This document shows positions 48,110 through 57,365 of a stretch of 64,000 nt of DNA, in pieces. Source of the stretch: Omphalotus guepiniiformis. Taxonomy: Eukaryota > Basidiomycota > Agaricomycetes > Agaricales > Omphalotaceae. The notes under the pieces were generated by a model. That model did no database searches. It saw nothing but the letters and a program-made list of their open reading frames with translations, and was not told where the DNA came from. Both the position numbers and the translations under genes were made by a program. Location: NCBI GenBank assembly GCA_028554645.1, contig JAQOOI010000028.1:1-64000 (forward strand), given 5' to 3'. The first letter of the stretch is position 1. Every line of letters starts with the position of its first letter.

Positions 48110-49970
48110 ACATCAGCCTCCCTGCCCTTCATCCATCTCAGTTTGAACGACCCTCTTTATCTCAATCTCAATATTCTTCCGAGAAACTTGTCTCTCAGGG
48201 GTAGTACCTCCACCACCACAGATCTATCACTGGCAAGGTAATTTGATTCAAGAGCTATCACAGGGTTCTTGATGTTGTTCTCTTGCAGAGCTTTACATGA
48301 GTTGAGCCTGGGAGTTATAGTAGGTATGTGTTGCATAAAGAGGTTAGGCATCAGAAGAAAGACCTACATTGCTAAGAGACAGTTTGCAATAACCAGATAG
48401 ACATATTTATTAGTTTAGATTTTAGTTGGAAAGACAAAATGGATGCCTCTTGGTGAGACTATGTATATCCCCATCCAGACAACTAGAAGGGGGAATTGAT
48501 TAGTTTTGCAGTTATACTCAATGACTGTGTCTCTTACATGTATTTTTATAGTTAGGAAGCAGACAACTATAGTGATGGCAATCACACTAGAGTTTTGCTC
48601 CATCAAAGAATAGGATATCATAAAGAGTAAATGAACTATACCTTGTTAGAATTCCACTCTCTAAAAACAAGTCAAACTCTGTTTCATTGAACATTAAAGA
48701 AAAGAAATGACATACATACAGTCCACAGAATCATTATATCAAGAAGTTGAGCTGTACTAATCTGTTTTCAGCTTTCAAGCATCTTTTGGAATTGATAAAT
48801 GTAAAATATACCTCTTCAAAGCAGTCTTTCTTTGCTTGAACAACTTTGTTGCTAGAATCAAGGTGATAAAAATATCTACTACTGCTCCTAAAAAAAGGCA
48901 TTGGTAGTTAGTGACTGCTAGAATTGATGAGTATAATGACACAAACCAACAATCAGACTCTACAAGATGATTGAGATGAGAATGAATCAAATTAAAAGAG
49001 AAACCAAAATACATACTGCAGTAACAAACCCATCAACTCTGCTGATGATGACCTCAAGACTTAATTATCTGTGAGACATACACCCATAACACTTGCAACA
49101 AAATTGTCCACAAAGCGAGTGAAGGAAAGAACTGCAAGAATAAGCATGGTTGCTTTACTGCCAGTAAACTTCGATATCTTCATCATAAATAAATCATAAG
49201 TCTTGTTATGTATTAGTAGAAGTAACATACCCTGAAGATAAAAAACCCTTGGCTAAACAATGCTGGAAGTCCACCAAAGATAATTGCAATGTACATTGCT
49301 TTTGGCAATTTGATAAATACTTGTGGACTGCCAAAAAGATTGAAAAGGTCTTGGTAGATCCCTACAGTGATTTAAATTGCATGGATCAGTTCTACAAGCC
49401 TATAAGAAAGTAGAATAATAAGTGATAGGAATAGAAAGAAAGTTCTATGGTATACCAGATACATATGACCTAAAATTTAAAAAATGTGAATGAGAAATAG
49501 ATATGCAGGTAGAAATATCTCACTAATGATTTGAGAGCTCTTCTATCTTGTGGGAAGTAGTGAAAATACAAGTAAGTCCAGAAAGCAAGTCCAGATATTC
49601 GGAGATTGGTCATAAGATAAGTATTACTTACCTGTACTGTTGTTACACCAAAAAGGCAGATACTAAATGTAAACCCAATGAGAAATGGTCCAAGAGTGAC
49701 ATTCAAGAGTGCCATGATGCTTCTAGACTTGAAATGCTGGCTAGACCTTTATATATGGTGTACATTGAGGATTGATGTATCATTTGTAGATAGCTGGTTA
49801 AAGAGCTATGCTTGATAGGATCAGGAAGACCTCAAGATAGAGATAGCAACAAAAGATGCTGTTTTGATTTGGCTGTTAGAAAGCATGGTGTATATTAGAT
49901 TTATAGAAATTATCAAGTTTCAGTTATTGTTGAAACACTCTTTGCTGGGTAAGTAGATGGTAGCGATTGT
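48110..49970 (-). repeat. Right arm of inverted repeat (contains DUF6534 gene C)
   Basis: Reverse complement of about 37345-39215, sharing promoter, introns and exons with scattered substitutions and short indels. It lies 8.9 kb from the left arm. Confidence 0.85.
48121..49715 (-). pseudogene. DUF6534 membrane protein C, disabled inverted copy of B
   Basis: The start MALLNVTLGPFLIGFTFSIC with LFGVTTVQ at 49715 and most exons match gene B residue by residue (for example AVVDIFITLILATKLFKQRK near 48890-48820). Three lesions relative to B are visible. First, LVELIHAILITVG becomes LVELIHAI-TAA near 49378 (CTA to TAA context). Second, SLTDKLDLEN becomes CLTDN-TAA near 49063. Third, after YLASDRSVVV a net indel shifts the tail from VDGGTLERQKN to VEVLPLRDKFLGRILRLR and an early stop, whereas B continues to VVQTEMDKGQGG. 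The intron acceptor TATAG before IWKFTG in B reads GAAG ATATCG in C. Two nonsense codons in separate exons make this a pseudogene unless stop-containing exons are skipped. Decay is recent because synonymous identity to B is still high. Confidence 0.8.
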
Positions 49971-50537
49971 GAGTGCATGATGATGAATTTCTCCAAACTA
50001 GTCACTAAATATACTGTGCGATTACCAACTTCCTAAAAACTAGAATAAAGTTGTTCCTGTAACTCATGGCTTCAATATAGTTCTTCTTATATTCCATAAG
50101 ATGAACAGATTTTTGGAGAATATGCACAAAATTCTCAATGTATAAACCAGTTGCGATTTGGCCCATGCATGTCAACAGTTCTGAACCTGAATTATTTGTC
50201 ATAGAATGTGAGATGTTTTATCCCTCTGTTAATTGAGTTCATAGTTATAGATATATTAGTGTTGACAAAGTTTCTATATTTTGATAAGAAGCAACAAATT
50301 CATAAATAACTAGTCTCTATCTGTGTCAATTTCAGGGGGGAGGACTCTAGAAGTGCAAGTAATTCTGAGCCTTGATGCTATGGATTGACTAATGGGATAA
50401 TTATATAGTATAGAATACAAGAGAAAAAGTTCAAGTCCAGACTATCTATCCTACACTACAAAGTGGTCCATTTACTGTTGGTATCCTAGTATTTGGGGGC
50501 AACAATTATATTCTGTTCATAAGACAAGGAGAAATCA
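49971..50537. other. Spacer between DUF6534 genes D and C
   Basis: AT-rich, no gene. AGGATAGATAGTCTGGACTT (minus strand, about 50455-50435) resembles the sequence at about 37137 downstream of gene A, hinting that the inverted duplication included this spacer. Confidence 0.45.
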
Positions 50538-52087
50538 CTATACCCTAGTATCTGCCTCAACAACAGTAGTCATTTGTACCTCAATATTTTGAGGAGCATG
50601 AGGAGCAGAGATTAACTCCCTAGTAGCAGCACTAGAAGATCCCATATGGAAAGATATTCCAGGAAGAGAGATTACTGGATCTGAGTTGTTCCAATAATCA
50701 GAAATAAATTTCCGGGAGTTCATCCTAAACTGGTTAGTATAAGTGGAAGAATATACAGGATGTAGCCTACCCAGCTAGCATACAGTTTGCAAAGACTAGA
50801 TAAAGAATAAGACAAGTCTGCTAATTTCACATAGTTGCACACCTTGTGGTGAGAACAAGTTTATCCCTATCCATATAACTGAAAATCATGCTCTGGTTAT
50901 CAGTATCAACTAAGATCACTGATACACTCACAATTTTGTCCCCCCATTGTCACAAAGCAAACCAGTGTTGCTAGATCAGTTATGCTGCATAATATAAGTG
51001 AAGCCATATGTGCTAAAAGATATCTTTTGATTTGTACCTTGTCAATAATCCTGTCTCTGCAAAAGATAGTTGAGATGTAATTCATGACATTCAAAATACA
51101 CCACACACCTAGAGTCCACAGAATCATTATGTCAAGAAGACGTGCTGTGCTAGTGCAATATGCTCAAACTTATGATAATTATGTGAAAAAATCATGATCC
51201 TACCTCTGGAGAGCCATTCTGCGCTTTATGGTCAACAATGTTATCAAGATTAGAGCAATCAAGAGTTCAAGAAAGGCCCCTTGTATAAACAGTCATTATG
51301 AGCTTCAGCAATGAAACACATCTACTCAACCAATAGCCAGAAGCTATTATATTATTGAGCCAATAGGAAAGACTTGATGAGAAAATACACACTGTAGTGA
51401 TTAGCCAATGAAACTGGATCCAAAGTATCCTGGAATCCTCATGTTCATTGAGAAGTGCACCAAGAACAGGTCCAAGTAAACTTCCAACAAAGTTGATTAT
51501 AGAAAGGGTTGTAAGTATGAGTAGAATTGTTTTTCTTCTTGTCATCTTCCAGATCTGTTACTAATCTTTGAGCACCTTGGCTAGTAAAGGACATATTGTG
51601 CCACTTACCCGTAGAATGAAAAAACCTCGACTCATCAAGGCAGGGACGCTGGCAACTGCTTGTGCCATATATATTAAGAAGGGAATGTCAATAGGACTGC
51701 CAAGCATAGAGACTAGATTCCTGTACACTCCAGCTATCATCAAGGCACACTGTGCAAGGTTAATAAGCCTGTGAGTGAACAATGAATAGAAGATCTTGAA
51801 ATGATTAAAGTTGAAAATACCAGATTGAGATAGCCTATCATGAACTTATGAGTTAGTACAGCAACTAAGGGTGACCAATGTATTGGCTACCAAGAGTTTG
51901 AAGGTTTTTCCATCCTTTGGAAAGCAGTAATAATACAAGTACACCTGATGTGATTGGTAAGGCTTTCAAAGTGTAGGTTCAGTAAACTACGACTTACCTG
52001 TACTGTGCTGATACCAAACAGAAAGACACCAATCGTCAGACCAATGAGAAGTGGGCCCCGTATTTGATCGAGGGTCGTGTCAGTCAT
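50538..52087 (-). CDS. DUF6534 membrane protein D
   Basis: Same family. ATG at 52087; MTDTTLDQIRGPLLIGLTIG, then VFLFGISTVQ (helix 1). Next come VYLYYYCFPKDGKTFKLL, HRLINLAQCALMIAGVYRNL with VSMLGSP, and IPFLIYMAQAVASVPALMSR with GFFILR. After these are IWKMTRRKTILLILTTLSII, NFVGSLLGPVLGALLNEHED, GAFLELLIALILITLLTIKR with RMALQS, TARLLDIMILWTLETGLLTR, SITDLATLVCFVTMGGQN and LFAN. The tail has NSRKFISDYWNNSDPVISLP and ends IEVQMTTVVEADTRV, stop at 50538. The end motif IEVQMTTVVEA is shared with gene A (IEIQMTTVVEA) but not with B or C, so D is A's counterpart. About ten introns; all exons open, with GT...AG ends where checked. Function unknown. Confidence 0.75.
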
Positions 52088-52158
52088 GCTTGCGAGCTTG
52101 CTTTCAAGAGAAATCGGTGGATAGATGGATAGATACACCCGCAAGGAGAGCTAAGTAC

Positions 52159-52166
52159 CTTTATAT
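52159..52166 (-). promoter_or_regulatory. TATA box of DUF6534 gene D
   Basis: ATATAAAG on the minus strand, about 72-79 bp before the ATG at 52087. Confidence 0.45.
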
Positions 52167-52167
52167 C

Positions 52168-53497
52168 TCGTTCACGTCTGGTTCATGTTTGGTTCACCAG
52201 CTGGCTTCTCCGGGATTAAACGACCCTAAAGAGATGGCAGCAGATATCATTTGATTGGGAGTTCGGATTTTGCTTCTGAGGACGAAGATGACGGGTACAG
52301 TGGCAATGGCAGATACTGATGACTTGTAGCTGTGTTGATATATAGGTTGCTTTCCGTACATGGGTAGAGCAGCGACGAAAAATTTCAACCAACGAAACAG
52401 GCACTGAAGGTTCCATGCGGCGTTGCGGTGATATCTGGTGTCCCGGGCGCACAGTGCGCGCATATATTCAAGTTTACCATCACTGTCCACAGGCAAGTCT
52501 TTCTCGAGTTCTCTACCACAGTCCCCTTGAATGTGTCTTCCGCCGAGCGGGTGATATACGCTCACATTTGTGGAGAGCTGAAGCTAGTAGCGTTACTTCC
52601 TTTGTTCATGTAATTACCTCCTAGAGGGATGGACAAGTGTATCATGATCCTGCGTGAGCCAACCTGGGTACTGAGTTTCGCTCTCTCTCCGTTTGACAGC
52701 ACACTCTTGAGAACGGCAAGGAAACGCCTTTGCTTAGCTACCTCTGTTAACGGTTTCCGCCTCCGTATCATCGCAAACACATGGAAAAGCGGATTCGATA
52801 AGCTGTGAGTGACTAAGTAAACGAATAAGATATGTAGGACTATATAAAACGCACTGTAGCATGTGGAGGAGTTCCTGGGAGCGTTGCGTTCGACGTCCAA
52901 ACTTTCCAACTGCGGGTCGCGATATCGACGAAGCAGTGTGGCCCTGCTTGGTCCTTCTAGTGAAGCAACAAAAAAAAAGTTGAGAGCGGAAATAAAGCAA
53001 AGATAGAAGATTCAATATTCAATGCTCACTGTATGAGACACGTGTGTTACGAACGTTCAAGCTAAGTATTGTCAGAGTCATCGTGTTCCGTGGTTGAGTG
53101 TGAAGAGAGGCGGTTGCGGTTGATTGGCCCCGGCAGACTAGCGGCAAAGCAAATATAACTCGGCATTTGGCAAGTTAGACGTAGGTTTTAGCAGTAATGG
53201 GTTTCTACCTCCTTTGCCGTTTGCGGGACGATTAGTCCTCGCGACTTCGGACTGTACATCGGAAGTTAGAGCCCAAGCGGCGGACAAGATACGGCCCAAG
53301 TCAAACATGGATCCATCATTGAATCTATGCATGGCGTAACGACGCATGCGAATGACGAGTTCAGAGAGATGATCACCCAAAGAATATAACGTCGGCATAA
53401 AATTTTATAGGCGCATGCAGAAAAGGTACATAAAAGTGGTACGGCATACCGACGGACTAATCCATACACTATATAATGTTGGCAAAACTCCAAACGT
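52168..53497. other. Intergenic, possible small unknown ORF
   Basis: The 86-codon minus frame at 53138-53398 (with [20 protein letters not shown] and [16 protein letters not shown]) has a protein-like composition but no recognised family or splice context. It lies about 100 bp past the eS17 stop. Other frames (52194-52565, 52562-52909 minus) look like chance. No repeat seen. Confidence 0.35.
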
Positions 53498-54222
53498 TCA
53501 TCGTCCTGCACCGGGAACTGCTCGTCGTTCCCTTCTCGGGCCACGTTCTGGGACAGCAACGATGGGAGCGACGACGTTGACGGCGATGGAATCGAAGTTG
53601 AGAGCACGGAGAAGGTCCTAAAGGGACAAAAGCAAAGTCGGTTTAGTGACAGTTCAACGTAGAATCGCTTGAGACGTACCTTGGTCTCGGGGTCAACCTC
53701 AAGGCCAGAAACGGATGTGTCCAAGGCAGAAACTTCGGGGACGTAGTTGTCCTTCCTCTCACGCTCTTCTTCTTGCAGCTTGAAGGAAATACCACGGACG
53801 GGTCCCTTCTGAATACGCTTCATCAAGTGGGTGGTGAAGCCAGAGATTTTGTTGCGCAGACGCTTGGAAGGAACGACGGCCTGAGTAAAGTGAATAAATG
53901 CGTGGAATTGTAGATTGTGTGAGGGGCGTAAAACGTACGACTTCATCGATGATCCTCTTGTTTGTGTGGAAATCGAGGGTGAGACGGGGATAGCTAGATG
54001 TTCAGCCAGTTTTCAGTCAAAGTTTCTCGACTTGAAATTATAACCAACATAGTATTTCTCAATCAGAACCCTGGAAGCCCTCTTGGTGGTCTTTGTACGA
54101 ACGCGGCCCTAGAGACGGAAGCAACATTTCAGAGTGAAAATCCACGAGAGGAATTGGCGAAGATGATAGGATTGAATTAGCATGTACCCTCCGATCGATA
54201 TGAGGTAGAAATCACCCACCAT
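53498..54222 (-). CDS. RPS17: 40S ribosomal protein eS17 (Rps17)
   Basis: Component of the small ribosomal subunit. Pieces in order: M (exon 1 is just the ATG plus leader), [104 protein letters not shown], and [20 protein letters not shown] with [22 protein letters not shown] at 53498-53500. About 145 residues, normal for the family. An intron directly after the start codon (54109-54219) is common in fungal ribosomal genes. Odd: intron 2 cannot be spliced GT...AG in frame. AAATA-CTATGTTGG faces CTAG-CTATCCC, so either the donor is CT or the acceptor is displaced by the repeated CTAT. It is head-to-head with uS8, 453 bp between start codons. Confidence 0.93.
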
Positions 54223-54675
54223 CTTGTCGTCGTTGTCGGTTTCGGTGTCGGTGGCCTTTTTGCAAGGGAGGAATAGAATTGAGAGACCGTCGGAGATTCC
54301 CGAGGTGGCTGGCAATGACTATACAGCTGGATCAGCCACAGACTGTTATGTAAGCACAATCTCAATGAATTGTTGGGCATTCGCCTATTCCTGTTTTCCT
54401 ACTGCCATCGACACGTCCTCCCTCAAGACCCTCAAAAGGTACATCTGGTGCTTTCGAGCTTTGGGTCCTCTGCGACTGTGCTTGTCAAATAGCTCGGCTT
54501 GTTCGACTGCTCATTTCAGTTCTTACGGACTGGAATGAATACCCTCCCAGTTCCCGACAGCCCGTTTGACTCGCGCTTTCCGTAGTGCGACACTCAGACT
54601 GGGTTTTTGAAGAATGCTTACGATGTATTTTTGATTTGCGTAGGAGCCATACTTGATTGACCATCGTCTATCAAA
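54223..54675. promoter_or_regulatory. Bidirectional promoter region of two ribosomal protein genes
   Basis: 453 bp between the start codons of eS17 (minus) and uS8 (plus). A clear TATA box is not seen, as expected for ribosomal genes. Shared control of the two genes is inferred from the arrangement. Confidence 0.5.
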
Positions 54676-55625
54676 ATGGTCCGCGTATCCGTTCTCGTGA
54701 GTTTCTGTGGAACTTATGCGTTGGACGCTAATTGATTGAGCATTCTCTTAATTGTATAGAACGATTGCCTTGTGAGTGTTATGGATCTGTGTTGTCTGGA
54801 AGTAGTACTGATTTGGCCCTTCCTTTCGCAGAACAACATTGTCAATGCTGAGCGCCGTGGCAAGCGCCAGGTGCTTGTTCGACCTTCTTCGAAGGTCGTT
54901 GTAAAATTCTTGAGTGTCATGCAGAGACATGGTGTGTGATCGTTCTCGTTCCTTTTCGCTTTTCGCCCTTTTCGCTTTTCGCCCTTTTCGCTTTTCGCCC
55001 TTTTCGCTTTTCGCTTTTCGTCTCGTGTTTTTATGTTGGTTTTCTTGCTTCGGAGTGATAACTACGATTGACGAGGTCTCGCTTCCACCCGCCCCTCGTT
55101 TTAACGCTCCGAGATATCAATTCGTCTCACATAACCAAACAACGCTTCTTCCGCTCTTTATTCCACGGGGTTGAGTTCACAGTTGAGACTACATTTTCCG
55201 CATTCTTACATTACGCGTTTTGTTTTATTTTTCCCTGCTTTCTTTTAATTTTTCTTCACCGCTCGTTTGGATTGATGCTAACGACACACCTGCTGTTTCT
55301 TCAGGCTACATTGGTGAATTCGAGATTATCGATGATCACCGTGCTGGCAAGATTGTTATCCAGCTGAACGGACGTCTCAATAAGACTGGTGTGATATCCC
55401 CTCGATTCAATGTCCAGGTCACCCAGATCGAGTCCTGGGTCAACTTGTTGCTACCCGCCCGTAGTTTCGGTATCATCATCCTTGTGAGCTTTCAACGCTG
55501 GGTTTCCTGCCGTTGATGGTATTGACTGACGTGCGTTCTTACAGACTACATCGTCTGGTATCCTTGACCACGAGGAAGCGCGTCGCAAGAACGTTGGAGG
55601 AAAGCTTTTGGGATACGTCTATTAG
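54676..55625 (+). CDS. RPS22: 40S ribosomal protein uS8 (Rps22 / S15A)
   Basis: Small-subunit protein that binds 18S rRNA. Exons: 54676-54696 (MVRVSVL), 54760-54771 (NDCL, a 12-nt exon), 54832-54931 ([34 protein letters not shown]), 55305-55483 ([58 protein letters not shown]) and 55545-55625 ([26 protein letters not shown]). 130 residues, full length and matching the highly conserved family almost throughout. All joints are GT...AG and in frame. The third intron (373 bp) is unusually long and contains a CTTTTCG-rich repeat. The family normally has SVLNDALxxxxNAExxGKRQV; here DCL replaces DAL. Confidence 0.95.
54945..55022 (+). repeat. TTTTCGC-type microsatellite inside a uS8 intron
   Basis: Repeats of CTTTTCG and CCTTTTCG alternate (for example TTTTCGCTTTTCGCCC three times), entirely within the third intron of the ribosomal gene. 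Confidence 0.85.
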
Positions 55626-56400
55626 ATTTGTTCCCTTTGTTTTTCATGACCCATGATTCATTGTATGCGTATGACACTATGTACTGGGTACCTAAAAATA
55701 TATCTCGTCCGCCGCAAGTGGACTTCGTTTTCGTGCCAGGTTGAGTAGATTGTACACGTCTTCGACATTTGTCGGCCATGTAAGGTGCTCAGTGCTACGG
55801 CGGTGGGTCTCTAAGCCATATGTAGTAGTAAGTAGTGGATGACTTGGAGCACGCTTTCTACATGCCATCGGACATAGTCTATTGTTAGCGTGTTACTGCG
55901 TACATGCAACCGTCTATACGGATGACTGTGAGGATAAAGCAGGTGACTTTGACGCGTCCATCCGTTTGTTGATGCTGTCTATCACCTTCATATTCTCCGG
56001 ACTCTAGTTCTGCTACTTCTTTGTGACTAACACTGCCTGGCTAGCTACCATCTACAAAGGTCAGTGTACTCATCTCTCAATCGAAAAAGAAAGAAAATCT
56101 ACTAAATGCGAGAAGGGCAGGCGGGGATATGACTAGTACCTGTCTCATTGAGGAAACATATCTCCATATATGCGTTGTCTAAAACCTTTCAAACGTATGT
56201 CTGGCTGAGTTGTTCGCTCAACGAATGTGGAAAGCTGACTACTTGTGCTTAGCGACAACGTTTTGGCTTCGGGACAAATACGAGCTGAATACTTCGTTTC
56301 ACTCTATCAGTGAGACCGTCGCCCTAACTTTGTAAAATCTCGCCCGGGTAATGGAGCGATTGGCCTGGTCCTGGGGAGCAGAAGAGTAACCTAGAGTAAC
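55626..56400. other. Intergenic region
   Basis: 3' region of uS8, then sequence with no recognisable coding potential. Confidence 0.5.
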
Positions 56401-56404
56401 GCGT

Positions 56405-57365
56405 GCGTTTCGACGGACCTAACCTCAGGAACGTGGATGCCCTGACCTCAGGATCTTGGACGAAGACTCATGGGCTCGTTAGCATGGAATGTTCCGCTGA
56501 ACCTGACCCCAGGATCGTGGACAAAATGGTGGGCGAGCGAGCGTGCATCGGTTGTTCTCCGAACCTGACCCCAGGATCGTGAATGATTAGAAAGCGCAAG
56601 CTCCGTCACTCTGCAGCCGGCTAGCCTGATTTCTGCAGCATTGTCGAGGAGATGCGTGAACCGTTCTGGCTAACCTGACCTCAGGAGCTTGGGCGAGGAT
56701 TCTTGAACTCGTTGACGTGGATTGTTCCGCTGAGCGAGCGAGCGTGCATCGGTTGATCTCCGAACCTAACCCCAGGATCGTGGACGATGCTCTTGTCACT
56801 CCGGCTAGCCTGATTTCTGCAGCATCGTCGAGGGGATGCGTGAACTGTTCTGGCGAACCTGACCTCAGGATCTTGAGCGAGGACTCGTTGATGTGGATTG
56901 TTTTGCTGAACCTGACCCCAGGATCGTGGACAAATAGTGAGCGAGCGTGCATCGGTTGTTCTCCGAACCTGACCCCAGGATCGTGAACGATTGAAAGTGC
57001 AAGCTCCCTTCACTCCGGCTAGCCTGACTCTGAGTCTGCAGCATTCGTCGGGTTGAAGCATGAACCGTTCTGGCGAATCTGACCTCAGGATCTTGGGCGA
57101 GGACTCTTGGACTCGTTGACGTGGATTGTTCCGCTGAACCTGACCCGAACCTGACCCCAGGAGCGCCGGAGGTGCGAGGCAGTAAATCGTCATCGTTTGC
57201 CAACCTGATCCATGGATCGTAGACGACTCGTGATACGACGCGCGACCCCGTCTGATGAACCTAACCCCAGGATCGTAGATGGGTTGGTGACCACGAGTAC
57301 GAATCGTTCCAGCAGTTGTTGATAGCTAGCGTGCGGACTTGACCTCAGGACCGTCGCAACGCTCA
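56405..57365. repeat. Higher-order minisatellite built on an AACCTGACCCCAGGATCGTGG motif family
   Basis: The core AACCTGACC(C/T)CAGGATC(G/T)TG recurs at least twelve times, separated by 30-70 bp linkers. Linkers recur in a fixed order: GACTCGTTGACGTGGATTGT; TTCCGCTGAACCTGACCCCA; GAGCGAGCGTGCATCGGTTG; TTCTCCGAACC; GCAAGCTCC...CACTCCGGC; GGCTAGCCTGATTTCTGCAG. Together they form a longer unit of roughly 230-260 bp present about three times, with deletions. The core contains a small palindrome (CCTGACCCCAGG). Minus-strand frames through it repeat the same peptides but have no other sign of being genes. Confidence 0.85.

Noticed and set aside
53138..53398. 86-codon minus frame just past the eS17 stop with protein-like composition
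   Set aside because: No recognised family, promoter or splice signals, and it may lie in the 3' UTR of eS17. Kept only as a note in the intergenic entry.
54945..55022. CTTTTCG repeats as a CRISPR-like or regulatory array
   Set aside because: Simple microsatellite of a 7-8 bp unit inside a ribosomal-gene intron; no spacers.
56587..57203. Minus-strand frames of 112-170 codons with repeated peptides in the minisatellite
   Set aside because: The repeats come from the DNA satellite; frames overlap in several phases and show no start context or conserved protein.
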